NCBI RefSeq assembly: GCF_000002075.1
Contig: NW_004797465.1
Coordinates: 1,047,567 to 1,111,566, forward strand
Direction: 5' to 3'
From: Aplysia californica
Lineage: Eukaryota > Mollusca > Gastropoda > Aplysiida > Aplysiidae
Length of the DNA: 64,000 nucleotides
Both the position numbers and the translations under genes were made by a program. The notes under the pieces were generated by a model, which saw nothing but the letters and a program-made list of their open reading frames with translations, did no database searches and was not told the origin of the DNA. Below are positions 23,000 to 45,215 of this stretch, in pieces. How positions within the stretch are numbered: the stretch's first letter is position 1; each line of letters begins with the position of its first letter.

Positions 23000-23739
23000 G
23001 GATAAACATTTATTTATTAATAAAGCCATACAGACAATCTGAACTGAAAAGCATTAGTCTACACTTTAGCCTTGCAAATATTATCAAGTTGATGGCCTAA
23101 CCTCCTCATGTTATAGGAAGGCTTCCTACAATTTTATAGGGGGTGCCCACATATGCGATCGGGTCGGGTTGGGCTTGGGTTGGGTCGGGCCTATCGGGTA
23201 GTCGGGGCAAGCCAAATTGAGGACCCATCGTGGCACAAACCGATCGACTCTGTTTTTAGGCCTGCAAATCGCGCAATCTGGTGGTTTGAAGCCAATCACA
23301 ACAAGGCCTGAGTCACGTGTCCATTTTGACCCATGAATACATTAAGTAGGCTGGGAATTCACGGTTTCGGTCTGACGCCTTTGCCCGTCTCCTTACTTCT
23401 CACAGTGGGTTTGGAGCACTCATAGGCTATACGCCTAGAGGAAGAAGAAGACGAATAAGAAGAAGGAGGAGCATTACAGAGGGAGGGTGGTGAGAGTGAC
23501 AGGGAGTGAGAGAGATAAGTTGAGAGACCTAGCAATGTAGCAATGACCACGAAAACCCTTTTTTTGTCAGAAAGTGTTTGCAAATAGGTACATTTTGTAG
23601 CTGTATCTCAACAGAGAATGGAACTTTTTGAATTTTTGAAATCCATCAATAAACAAAAAAGTTACATATTTTTTAATCAATTAATTTTTTATAAGACTTT
23701 TATATATAATGAAAAGAAAAAAAATATGGGACGTTCTTT

Positions 23740-24130
23740 GGTGAGTTTTGAGAAAAAATATTCGTCATAACTCACTCATTTCTCGGAGTATTTAAATGAA
23801 ACTTGGCAGCCCAGTACATTTGCGTGTGCAGAATCTAGTCCTGCTTTCAGATTTCTCAAAGCTATCCTACTTTTTGAGTTATGAAGACGTTTATAGGTAA
23901 AAATGTGGCGGTTTTCTGTGTGTTTTGAGACAATATTTGTCATAGCTCGCCTATTTCTTGGAGTATGTAAATGAAACTTGGCATTCTAGTACAGTTTTTA
24001 ATAAAGAATCTTTGAGTTGTAAAGACATTTGCAGGTAAAAAAAGTGGCATTCTTTAAAGATTTACAAAGATTACCAGTCATATTATCTTCTCCCAAAGTC
24101 AGGATATTTGAATGAAACTTGGCAACGTAA
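23740..24130. repeat. Diverged tandem repeat, about 180-bp unit
   Basis: Three units share CATA(A/G)CTC(A/G)C, GGAGTAT and AATGAAACTTGGC with similar spacing. A single related unit lies at about 33455-33650. The units are well diverged, so the array is old. Confidence 0.6.
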
Positions 24131-24182
24131 AAGATTCCTCCTTGCTAAGCAATGCACTGGATCAATTTGTCTCAAAAATTTA

Positions 24183-24227
24183 AGTAGAGAACTGGATTTA
24201 TTAGTCTAATAAATCCAGTTCTCTACT
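24183..24227. repeat. Perfect 45-bp palindrome
   Basis: Arms 24183-24203 and 24207-24227 are exact reverse complements over 21 bp, with a GTC spacer. It belongs to no repeat recognised elsewhere in the window. Confidence 0.95.
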
Positions 24228-24419
24228 AGTAAAAGCATGCACACTTTGTAAAAGAAAATAAGATCGTCTCTGTATATCCATTGTTGGACAGTGTCCTATT
24301 GTGTGGTAGATTAAGATGATTTAGATAATATTATTATAGTTTACAAGTCCTGGGAATATTTCGCATGTGTAGGCAACAACTCATACTATAAATGTAACAG
24401 ATATTTACCCCCCCCCTTC

Positions 24420-24423
24420 TCTC

Positions 24424-24513
<90 letters not shown>

Positions 24514-24592
24514 GCGCGCGCGCGCGCGCACGTACACACACACACAAACACACACTCACATACACGTGCGCGCACTCACGCACGCACGCGTG
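24420..24592. repeat. (CT)n plus (CA)/(CG) compound microsatellite
   Basis: A long CT run to about 24506 followed by mixed CA, CG and CACG dinucleotides. Confidence 0.95.
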
Positions 24593-25039
24593 AACGATAA
24601 CAATGAATAAACGGGACTATCTTCCCAGACTGGACTAAATAAGTACCATACTCTTAAACAATCTTAATGCCTCACTTTTCCTAACAGAGCACACAGGACC
24701 AGTCCAAGTGTGTGCTTTCCCAAGAAGGGGGAATAGGCTTTCATAATGCAAACACAATGTCATACCACTTCTTAGATGTTTGCTTTTCTGGTTCTATTCT
24801 TCTCTCATGCTATTAAGCAAATAAAAATGACTACCTGTATCGTATTGTGACTAAAATGCAACACAAATGCAATTTATCAAGGCCCCCGTTTAGTTTTCAA
24901 GTATCCCCCGCCCCCCCTTTCCGGTTCACATAAGCGGGGCCTCGTTCGTAGCCCCCGAGGCGACTGATGGCTGATGACGTCACTCAGTGGAAATTTCCCA
25001 GCCGCCGGTCGTTCACCCATCACGCACAAATGGCAATGT

Positions 25040-25180
25040 CGCTTTTCCCTTTGTTACTCCCGCATTTTTAAAGATTACGCCAAAACCGCTAAACACAGAA
25101 GCACGAAATTTTAAGGGAATAAAGAAAAATGGTGTACAACGTATCAGTCAGTTTGACAAATCACAGCTCCGAAAAACTTC
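25040..25180. repeat. Dispersed repeat G (copy 1)
   Basis: The words CCGCTAAACACAGAAGCACG, AAATTTTAAGGGAATAAAG and CAGCTCCG recur in the same order at about 34285-34430 (CTGCTAAACGCAGAG, AAATTTTACAGCAATAAAG, CAGCTCCG). The function is unknown. Confidence 0.5.
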
Positions 25181-25527
25181 AAAGCACACCACATAAACCA
25201 CTTTCGCAAACGTTTTCGACTGCTTCTTGGATGGGTACAAAGTTGTCAAACTGCATACTACGAGATTGACCTCTTTTTTTTGATTGGCAGCCAAGTATCA
25301 TTCATATCCATTCACGAGAAGCAGCGTGAGAGCCAGTTGAAGACAACAACCTTTGCGTTAGTTCGTCCCACGAAAAACCCCCGCGGCAGGGGCCAAAAAT
25401 CGGCAGAACAAAACACGCTCGGTGGACATTGCTAAGCAATGTTGTATCTAGGTCTCTGATAACGGGAAGTGAGAAATAAACAAGAAAGGAGAGAGACACT
25501 AAAGCAAGCATACAAGCAATTTTTTTT

Positions 25528-25735
25528 TTAAATAGTAGAGGGTTTTACGGCGCACGCAACTGCATAAGGTCATATGAGCGCCAAGAGGTGGGTGTCAACA
25601 GAGACGTCTTTACAGGGAATCAGATTTACTCTGCTCACCTCTCTAGCTTCAACAGCTGAAAGGTCTGCTTCGACTATCAAGGCACCTCAAGAGAGTGACA
25701 AACATACAAAAGAAGTAGAGGAAAGCAAGCAAGCA
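25528..25735 (-). mobile_element. SINE-B, 5'-truncated
   Basis: Shared 3' domain (GGCGCACGCAACTGCATAAG) and about half of the SINE-B body, ending at AGAAGTAGAGG. Confidence 0.7.
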
Positions 25736-26464
25736 CTCGAGCACACACATACACAAGGAGACAGAGAGAGGGAGAGCGGGAAATCCAAGAATACCGTAGG
25801 CCTAGATCTACTTATGTATTCGTGGGTCAAAGGTTCAGTCAATCATAGCCCGGTTTACGCCCTCTGCGTAGTCGCATGTAAGTTAAAGGTTTCTCTACTT
25901 TAACTTCCAGTTCGTCGGGTACAATCGCGGCGGGGTTGTATTGTGCACTAAAACCATAAAGCGACCCAACCCGATCCCGTATATGTGGGCAACCCCTATT
26001 ATGCCGAGATCTATTTTATTACAAAACCCACCTCATCCTTGATGGAACATAAAAAGGAAGTGGCTATTCTCATCCGGGGTGAGAATAGAAAAACGATCTA
26101 CCTCTCACCCCGGGTGAGACTTGCCAGCGTAGGCTATTCTCACCCGGTGCGAAACAAGACTTGCTTTTCCTCATTTTGGAATACTGTCGGTGTGGATGAT
26201 CAAATTGACAAAAGCCAAGAAAAAATTACGTTATAGCACAAAAGTAAGCTAATTTGATCGTCTTCAAAGATGCTATGGCTATTTCACTGTTCGAATCGAG
26301 CCGAACTACGCGGGTCGCCATTTTGTTTTGACCGGAAGTTCTCGCAAGATCTACTCCTCCCCTCTCTCTCTCTGTCTCTTTCTGAATACTGTCTATCGGT
26401 GTGGACGATCAAATTGACCAAAACAAAGTTAAAAAATGATGTTAAAACACAAAAGTAAATTAAT

Positions 26465-28125
26465 GGCCACCTCTATTCTCACCCGGGGTGAGAATAGTGC
26501 AGGCGAGTCTTTTGGCTATTCTCACCCGATGCGCGTTCACCGTTATAGCCTAGATCTAGGCCAACAAATTTTGCGTTCACCCTAAACTCTAAACTCTAAA
26601 CCACAGAATTCTACACTGTGATAACAGAAAAATTGTAGAATTCTGTGCCGTGAACAAACGTTCCATTACAACTGTAGCCTACTAAAAGCGTGCAATTTTG
26701 TCTGTGGGTAGTGGAGAGAGAGAGAGAGAAAGAGAGAGAAAGAGGAGTAGCGCGACCGGTCAAAACAAAATGGCGACCTGCGTAGTTCGGCTCGATTCGC
26801 AAAGTTAAATAGCCGTAGCATCTTTGTAGACAACCAAATTAATTTACTTTTGTGTTTTAACATCATTTTTTAACTTTGTTTTGGTCAATTTGATCGTCCA
26901 CACCGATAGACAGTATTCAGAAAGAGACAGAGAGAGAGAGAGAGGGGAGGAGTAGATCTTGCGAGAACTTCCGGGCAAAACAAAATGGCGACCCGCGTAG
27001 TTCGGCTCGATTCAAACAGTGAAATAGCCATAGCATCTTTGAAGACGATCAAATTAGCTTATTTTTGTGCTATAACGTAATTTTTTCTTGGCTTTTATCA
27101 ATGGCCGCCGTTATTCGGACTCGGGTCCGGAAAAAAGGAAGTGTCTTCGTTCTATAGATCTAACGTTCAGTGCTTCCAATTTTCCGCCATTTTTTAGTTT
27201 CCCCCACACCTTATTTGCCGATCCAATGCCCGCCGCCTCATTGATACGCCCCCCCCCCCCCCCCCCCACGTTTCCCACTTTCTTTGTTGTAGAAAAAGGT
27301 AAAATTGAAGATAAGCAGACCACCTCGCACCTGCATATTATGAGCTGTGTCAAAAAAAAAAAGACAGATTCGTTCAAACGTTCAAATACACAAGCCTGTG
27401 TCATATTGATTGTTTACCAATAAAAAGTTGTGTTGCTGTGTAGAGCTGAGCATACGGCAACTTTTGATTCCATAGACCAGTGCACAATTCATTACGTAGA
27501 TCTACGTCAAGACTAGCTTATTATTGTAATAATGATCAGTTGCCGGGGGAAAAAATACTGACGCGTATGCGACGTTCAAAGCCCGGACCGATAGTGCCCC
27601 ACCCTCCCCGACACGCACACAGCCACACGTGTGCAGGCCGCCCATCCGACCCCGACACACGCTAACGAGCCATCTTTAATTGCTTCTGATGACCTCTTGA
27701 CAAATAAACATTTTTATTAGAAGCGCTTTAACTTTTCAGGCCGGCCTCAAATTCATCATAAGATTAAAACTCGGCTCCGTCACAAAACGCCTTTTTGCCC
27801 GAAGTGATCCCGGTCTCTACCCAGCCTGAGGCGAGTCACGAGTGAGGCAGGACAGGAAGCCGGATTCATGAGTCACAGGAAGTCGGAAGTGATGTCATGC
27901 TGGACAAGAATCAGAGTCCGAATAACATTTTTTCATATTCGGACTCGAGTCCGAATAATCACTTCGTTTATCAATTTGATCATCCACATCGATAGAAAGT
28001 ATTCCGAAATGAGGAAAAACAGGTCTTGTTTCAAACCCGGTGAGAATAGCCTACGGTCGCAAGTCTCACCCGGGGTGAGAGGTCGATCATTTCTATTCTC
28101 ACCCCGGATGAGAATAGCCACTTCC
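26465..28125 (+). mobile_element. Pal-MITE M2 (inserted in M1)
   Basis: Starts GGCCACCTCTATTCTC, ends GAGAATAGCCACTTCC, and is flanked by the 9-bp duplication TAAATTAAT (26456-26464 and 28126-28134). The uninterrupted TAAATTAATTTGG site is seen in copy M4. Its own length without M3 is about 788 bp. It has two ETS/YY1-like motif pairs and an internal hairpin around CACAGAATTCTAC. Confidence 0.88.
27103..27966 (+). mobile_element. Pal-MITE-like M3 (inserted in M2), different palindrome core
   Basis: 864 bp starting GGCCGCCGTTATTCGGACTC and ending GTCCGAATAATCACTTCG, with the 9-bp duplication TTTATCAAT (27094-27102 and 27967-27975). The terminal layout equals that of M1 and M2, but the palindrome half is TATTCGGACTC instead of TATTCTCACCC. 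The interior is unrelated. It holds a C homopolymer near 27249-27268 and no credible gene. Confidence 0.85.
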
Positions 28126-28496
28126 TAAATTAATTTGGTTGTCTACAAAGATGTTACGGCTATTTAACTTTGCGAATAGCGGCTCGCCATTTTGTTTTGA
28201 CCTGAAGTTCTCGCGCTACTCCTCTCTCTTTCTCTCTCTCTCTCTCTACTGCCCACAGACAAAATTGTACGCTTTTAGTAGGCTACAGTTGTAATGGAAC
28301 GTTTGTTCACGGCACAGAATTCTACAATTTTTCTGTTATCACAGTGTAGAATTCTGTGGTTTAGGGTGAACACAAAATTTGTTGGCCTAGATCTAGGCTA
28401 TAACGGTATACGCACACCGGGTGAGAATAGCCAAAAGACTCGCCTGCACTATTCTAATTCTCACCCCGGGTGAGAATAGAGGTGGCCACATAAAAA

Positions 28497-30880
28497 ATAG
28501 TAGGCCGAAAATAGTAACCCACCGCCCAAACAGCCTACCCAAATCTATTCAGATAAGGCAGACAGCATAAACACCACACAACCACACCTTCCTCTCTACG
28601 TTAGTCACTGTTAGCGGCCAGTTTCCTGTTAATTTTTACCAGTTACCAAAAATCAAAATAGTCACACTTCAGTACAAGATATTGATAACATTTTTTGACA
28701 TCTCTGTCTCTGCATCCAAATGTGGATACCAAGCATACTTTTACTAATGGAACATATTGCTACTACTGCTGGACTGGACAGTCCGTTACAGTTCATTTAC
28801 TAGACGTTGTTGTGGTAACTGTCGCAGTTACTGATATTCAGATATTGCAAACGAGAAAACTGCAGGCGGCAAGGTAGATCTAGATTCTAGGTGGTGAGGG
28901 GAAGCAAAAGGCAAAAGAGTGCAGCAGCGTTTTCAACGGATGTGTCAAATATCACCATGCAAATCAACAGAACAGCTTGAGATATTCAATGCATACCTTT
29001 GCATATGAAGTCATGCTTAACACTCTAAAGAAGAGCGCAGGAGTATTTACAAAATATACAACTGCAATGAAGCATGCAATCAGTACCCTACCTACATCTT
29101 AGACGTTCACTCTCTGGCTGAACGCCATTGATGATAACACTACACAAGTTTGTTCCCTATTGCCAGGTTTATTTAGTCCTTGATGCCAACACAAAAGGCA
29201 AAAATTCCGCAGGCTATTTCCGATGCAAATTGAAACAGCAATTATTACATTTTACTAAGGAAGTGTTGTTGTTGTTGTTTTTTCATCTTATTAGCTTTAT
29301 TAATGAATTTGCTAGTTTAAAGCTCGTCAAAAGAAATCGCTGGATGAAACCTTTAAAAAGCCTTGCGGATAAGAATAGGCCCACGAATGCCCGTTTATGA
29401 AAAGACTGACAACTCTTTGAGTTGGAACAATAAAAAGGAAGTACATAGCCTATTTGACTGAAGAATCCCACTTCAATAATCAACGCTTTGAGGTACAAAC
29501 AGGTCGCAACGACTTAACAAGCCGAGTGGGCTCTTGCACGGGTAGTTCAGTGTGGAGCTTGGCTAACATTGGCTAGAGGAAAGAGTTTTTAAAAGCCGCC
29601 AAGTTGGCAAATCAATTGGGTTTGTTGGTTCCGGTGTGGAATAGCAAGGCCGATTTATAAAGCTTGTCCACATTTTTTCCCAAGCGAACGTGTCTAATAA
29701 TAAACCCGATACACCCAGGCAAGGCAGGGGTTGCTGCCATTGGCCTTGCTTGAGCGTGCGTTCCGTTGTTAAGCTGCTTGTAAAGGCTTCCCAAGAGCTG
29801 CCACATGACAATACAACTAGAATCTCGTTGCGCAGCTTACTCAACGAAACGTCTAAACCTCTTTGCAAAACGCCATAGATTAAATCTAAATAGGTCTACA
29901 ATAAATTTATCTCAGACTATCATCAACAAGACCCCAAAAGTCGAGAGAGCGAGTAGCGTTTTGTTCATGCAGCCTAAAATCTAATAATGACTGTTTTACT
30001 CAATAGGAATCAGGCTTAAAAAATTAAAATGTGTGAGCACGCATATACTAAAGTGCTAGAGGAATAGGTCATCACAGCCAATCTCATATTAGATATAGAT
30101 TTCCTAATTTTAAAGAGTTTCTTCGATGTTTTGCAAATAAATAAGGAATGGTGAATTAAAATATGTAATAAATTCTGTCGCAAAACTGATTTTTTAAAAT
30201 CCTGCAGTTTTGCAGAGTCACAAGATGGCTTTCCATAAGTCCAACCTCTATTTAGCCTATTAGATTTCTTTCTATTGTTGAACTTAGCCATAACCCCAGA
30301 AGCTTATATTATGATATAATGTTAATTATTATCATGACATCATAAGAGTTATCCCCGTAGGCATACTAGTATACTACATCTATCAATATCATGACATATC
30401 CAGACCTCTCCCCTGAGATTTTATTCATCTTTTCTTATGCCTCTAACTCATTTTGCCGCCTTACACTGTTAGTGAAACTACACAAAAAATATTAGCTAAA
30501 ACTCTTTTTGTTAATGCATGCAACATTTGTAAAAAGCAATAGCCTAGTTTATAAATGTTTTCCATTTTGAGGCCTATTTCAGTCATTTAAATTCTGTCTT
30601 CGCTGAATTCAGGGATCCTGTCTGAAACTGCTAGGCCCAGCCTTTTAAACTTGTTCTCACTCAACATTGGTTAGGCCTACATCTATACGTTGATGTGTTT
30701 CGTAATATAGGTAAAATGAAAATTGTGGTGGTTTTATTAAATTTAGGTAATAAAATCTCAATTTAATGAGCTCGTCTTTTTGCATCCCCGAATCCAAACT
30801 AAACAAGCACAATTTGGCGTAATATTATTTTCAGGCTGAGAATTTTCAACAAATCCGGGGATTTTTTTTTTTCATTATCT
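28497..30880. other. Intergenic stretch, nothing firmly recognised
   Basis: AT-rich DNA between the Pal-MITE nest and RPL22. Small open frames (for example 29563-29868 minus) lack splice context or recognisable protein features. Confidence 0.4.
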
Positions 30881-30884
30881 GGAA

Positions 30885-30923
30885 ACCTCACTTCCGACTT
30901 CCTTTTTCTCCACGCCGTTCATC
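30885..30923 (+). promoter_or_regulatory. RPL22: RPL22 transcription start region with 5'TOP-like tract
   Basis: The pyrimidine run CTTCCTTTTTCTCC lies about 15-28 bp upstream of the start codon. Ribosomal protein mRNAs usually begin at a C in such a tract, so transcription probably starts at about 30894-30902. No TATA box is obvious. Confidence 0.6.
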
Positions 30924-41621
<10,698 letters not shown>

Positions 41622-41689
41622 TTTTTATTTATTCATCCTTCTTTCATTTCATGTTGAATATCCTTCTAATTAGAGGATGCAATCACGTG

Positions 41690-41695
41690 AATAAA
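41690..41695 (+). terminator. RPL22: RPL22 poly(A) signal
   Basis: AATAAA lies 69 bp after the stop codon, giving a 3'UTR of under 100 nt, typical of ribosomal protein genes. Confidence 0.8.
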
Positions 41696-41699
41696 GGGT

Positions 41700-43190
41700 T
41701 GGCTGGAACTTAATTGTTGTTTCTGATACTTTGTGTCGTTTTTTCGTAAAAATATGGGATTCAGTGAGAAAATGAAGTTTTGTTTTTTGTTTTTATTGTT
41801 TTTGTTGAAGTGCAGTTCTCTCTTTCTTGTCACTTGGAGGGAGGTTGCTACATCTGAAGGCTATCTCGCTTATTAGGGGACCAAGTTTTACCAAATATCA
41901 CACTTACAACACGCATACAATTAGTAAAGAGTCTTAATTAAAATCCGCAATCAGTTTTGAGAAAAAAGTTTCATTTCCATGGATACTGTGGCCATGTTGG
42001 ATTTTGTTGATGTCCTACTAATGAATACCACACTTATTGCTCATGGAAATTAATTGGTTGTTGTTTTTTGCATGCGTGTTAACAAAAATTAGAATATAAA
42101 ATACAAATTTGTCTGTTGGTTTTTTTTCCTAAACGAATTGGACAATTTTTTATTAATTTTTTCCTGAGGTGTAGATCTAGTATTTAAGTTTGTGAAAAAT
42201 GTGTGAACATCCACACTCCAGACACCACCAACAAAAATCTATTCCACGTATCACAAATTCAACATACAAATTTTTTGTATTAAGTTTAAGTTTCTCTTCA
42301 TTCTGTGAAAACTTCATGGTTAAGTTTTTGGGGGTTCTTATGAGATGAAAGTTGTAGGAGAGGCTGAGGAGGCTAAATACGCAGACAACTCAAATTCCAT
42401 AATTTTGAGCTGAATCGGGACTTTATTGGTGTTGTGGCGGTGCGCCCCCCCAACACTTTTAGGTTGTGCCTGTAAAGAAGTTGGCCTGCATAAATGTTCC
42501 ATGGGTGATTGCAGGCGCTCTGGTGTGGGTCATCTTTATTTCCCCTTTCTTTTCTGTATGTTACTCTCTAGTTGCACAACACCACTGATCTTCCAATCCG
42601 ATACTAAAACTAAATGTTCAAGTCAAATGAGGGCCAGTCATGGCCAATGTGTGCTCTTCTTGATCAAACCTTCATGAGATATTCTGAGTGAAAGGACAAC
42701 TTGAATGGGAGTTAGTCTGCTGGGGAAACCAGGAATGTGTTGCTAAACCTCAAACCAAGATATCCGTAAAAATAGTCAATTCTTGTCGATTTTGAATTGT
42801 TCACGTACCAGGGGGATTGCCCATTCATTTTGGAAAATAATTCAAGAGCTGTGTTGTTGTTTTTTTACGACTTTGAAATATCTTTTTTCAATTTATTTGC
42901 ATTTGGATAAATTAAATCGGTAATGGCGTAACTTTGAACGTGTTTAACTGTTCTTACTTTTCAACATTTTGTTACTTCGAAATGCAATATCTCATCTTCT
43001 AGAAATAATAAATTGAAAATTTTTAAGTGTTTAATAGTCAGGAAGATTCCAGCTCTCAAAAGCAGAACTCAAAATGGCCCAGAGGCAACATATCTCTGAT
43101 TTCCTCAGACCAACTCGCACAGTAGGGCTATATACTATATGACAATAACTGCATTTATCCTCCACGCTCTACAGCGTGCTCATTGCGCTT
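41700..43190. other. Intergenic, with a SINE-A remnant
   Basis: AT-rich. A decayed SINE-A piece is visible at about 42500-42610 (CAGGCGCTCTGGTGTGG, TTACTCTCTAG, CTGATCTTC). A GTGGCCATGTTGGATTTT phrase at about 41990 recurs near 46010. No gene seen. Confidence 0.45.
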
Positions 43191-43198
43191 TACAATTA

Positions 43199-43982
43199 CA
43201 GTGAAGTCCACTTATAACGAGGCCTGTGGGTGGTTGGCGGGTGTTCTGGTGTGGTTTTCTTCTTCTTTCCTTCTATCGTCCTTATCTTCCCTTCTTCTTT
43301 TATATGTTTGTTACTTTCTTGTAACACCTCTAATCTTCTGGCGCTCATATGACCTTATGCAGTTGCGAGCGCCATAAAACTGGTACAAAAACCCAAAAAA
43401 CGAGGTCTGTATGAAGACACTATTCTAAAACCTCGTTTTTTTTCCTTCTTTATCTGTGTAAATAAAATACTGCTATATAATGCAATCAGACAAACATGCG
43501 ATAGGCTAGCCTAGATTATAATTATAAATATAGGGCTACCATCATGCCTCTCGCTTCTCCGATACAGGGATGGAGAGGTCACAGTCACAATGCTGTGGTG
43601 GGGAGAACGAATGTGCGACGTGTGCAAGCAGACGCAACAAACCACAGCGTGTAGGGGACAACACAGTGGGCGAGTTAACCCAGAGCCCTTTCTTTCTGAT
43701 CGCCAACGCCGAGCTGTCAAAATACTTGGCGCTATAGAATGAGAAAGAAACCTGATTCGATTTTTGATCAAGTAAGACCTAGCCTTGAGGTCACGTTGAA
43801 CAAAATCATCACCAGGGGAGATTACAAAAAGAAATAAACAGAACACCAAACTCATCGGTTAGGTCTACTTTAATATTTCCATTGAATTTATTGCTGGATG
43901 CCTTTATAACGAGAATCCTGGCATGACGCACATTTCGCACCGGTCCCCTCCCTCTCATTCTCATTATAACAGGATTCCACTG
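43199..43982. mobile_element. Pogo-like MITE P2 carrying a SINE-A
   Basis: Left end CAGTGAAGTCCACTTATAAC. Right end, reverse-complemented, CAGTGGAATCCTGTTATAAT. TA lies at 43197-43198 and 43983-43984. The element is 784 bp, or about 600 bp without the SINE. No transposase. Confidence 0.75.
43226..43398 (+). mobile_element. SINE-A inside MITE P2
   Basis: Begins GTGGGTGGTTGGCGGG. It is flanked by ACGAGGCCT on the left and ACGAGGTCT on the right, a 9-bp duplication with one difference. The SINE therefore inserted after P2. Confidence 0.8.
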
Positions 43983-43984
43983 TA

Positions 43985-44788
43985 CATGTATTATCAAATT
44001 ACCTCAGCACACCTACTAAAACTAGAACTAGAACACTTGGCTTCCTGGGAAGCATACAGTGCAAGCGGCTGACTTTAGGAACGTATACCCCCTACTATCA
44101 ACGAAAGGGTTAAATAAAAGCACTCGAATGCTAACACTAACCAGATCATAGAGTTATCTCCTTTTACTTTTAAACTTGTTTGTAGGTCATACTTGAAACT
44201 GGCATCTGCATTTGTTGCCATTTTTTGTCCAAAAGTTGCCATTAATTTTCAACTCTGTGACGGCGTATATTATAACGATATGTTGATAGAGGTAACAATC
44301 TAAAGCCCCAGAATTTCTTGTGCTCTGTTTTTAAGTTTAAGCATCCAGAATATCATTTGTAGTCACCCAGAGCTTAGACACGTGAAAAATAAAGGTTTCA
44401 CAACAGAATGAAATCAAAATTAGAACAGCACCGATAAATAACCACAAACATTATTACGGCGCCTGTCCACCTATCCGAAGATTGACTGTTTTAAGTTTTA
44501 ACCCTAAACGTGTGTAATTCAAGAAAAAGTAGGCCTACAAGATATTACATTATGAAATCACCTACAATTGGGTCGTGCCAGTGTCAGTATTTGGCCTTGG
44601 TGGAGACACGCTCTAACATAATAATACATTTATTTTTAAAAGAGTAGGAACAGCATCAAATTAAATGACATTAGGCTGTATAAACACAAAAAAGAAAAAC
44701 ACATTTTTAGAAAAATTAACACACCAATAAATTAAAAAACAAAAGAGGGAAAAATAAAAGACAGACAACAATGTAATTTAATGTAAAT
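43985..44788. other. Intergenic, nothing recognised
   Basis: AT-rich sequence between two MITE copies. No gene or repeat end supported. Confidence 0.4.
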
Positions 44789-45215
44789 ACACTTATAACG
44801 AGTCCTGAAATAACGAGAAGTCTGTTATAAAGACACTTCTAAAAACCCGGTTTTTTCCCCCTTCTTTATCTTTGTAAATAAAATACTGCTATAGTAGCGC
44901 AATCAGACAAACACGCGAGTCGCTTTTATAGTATAGCGGAATAATGCTGCTGTTGTGCACAGTGCATTGGCCAGTTGAGAAACTTGTTGATGATCTAGCA
45001 AAACCAATTTAAGTTTAACTTTTGAGGACCGTACACACCTCCTTGAGCGAAACAAAGAATGGGAGAGCCCACGTGTGCCAACAATGAAGGCCGCAGGGAA
45101 TGAGTGGGGAGGGTGTGGTATGCGCAGACAAGCAGAACGCATCGTGTGATAGTGATAGGTCAGCCTAGTCTAGATTATTCCTAGGCCTACCGTGCCTCTC
45201 ACTTCTCCGATGCCG
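44789..45215. mobile_element. Pogo-like MITE P4, one end eroded
   Basis: Begins ACACTTATAACGAGTCCTG and continues with the same body as P3 in reverse (ATAAAATACTGCTATA, then GAGCGAAACAAAGAATGGG). It holds no SINE at the position occupied in P3. Confidence 0.6.

Larger units (their letters stand above)
23137..26004. mobile_element. Possible hAT-like non-autonomous element (2.9 kb)
   Basis: The left end reads GGGGTGCCCACATATGCGAT and the right end, reverse-complemented, GGGGTTGCCCACATATACGG. Both continue into a GGGTCGGGTTGGG-type stretch. The GGGGTNGCCCA terminus resembles hAT ends. I see no convincing 8-bp target duplication and no transposase, so the pair could also be two solo ends. The span includes a SINE-B piece and microsatellites. 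Confidence 0.45.
26056..28487 (-). mobile_element. Pal-MITE M1 (outer element of a three-level nest)
   Basis: Starts GGAAGTGGCTATTCTC, ends GAGAATAGAGGTGGCC, and is flanked by an exact 9-bp duplication ACATAAAAA (26047-26055 and 28488-28496). Without the inserted M2 and one duplication copy its own length is about 762 bp. Each end carries short palindromes built on CTATTCTCACCC. There is no coding capacity. The strand given takes end A (GGCCACC) as the left end. Confidence 0.88.

Noticed and set aside
26056-28487. A CRISPR-like or satellite array of CTATTCTCACCC repeats
   Set aside because: Spacing is irregular and every repeat is explained by the ends of nested transposons with target duplications.
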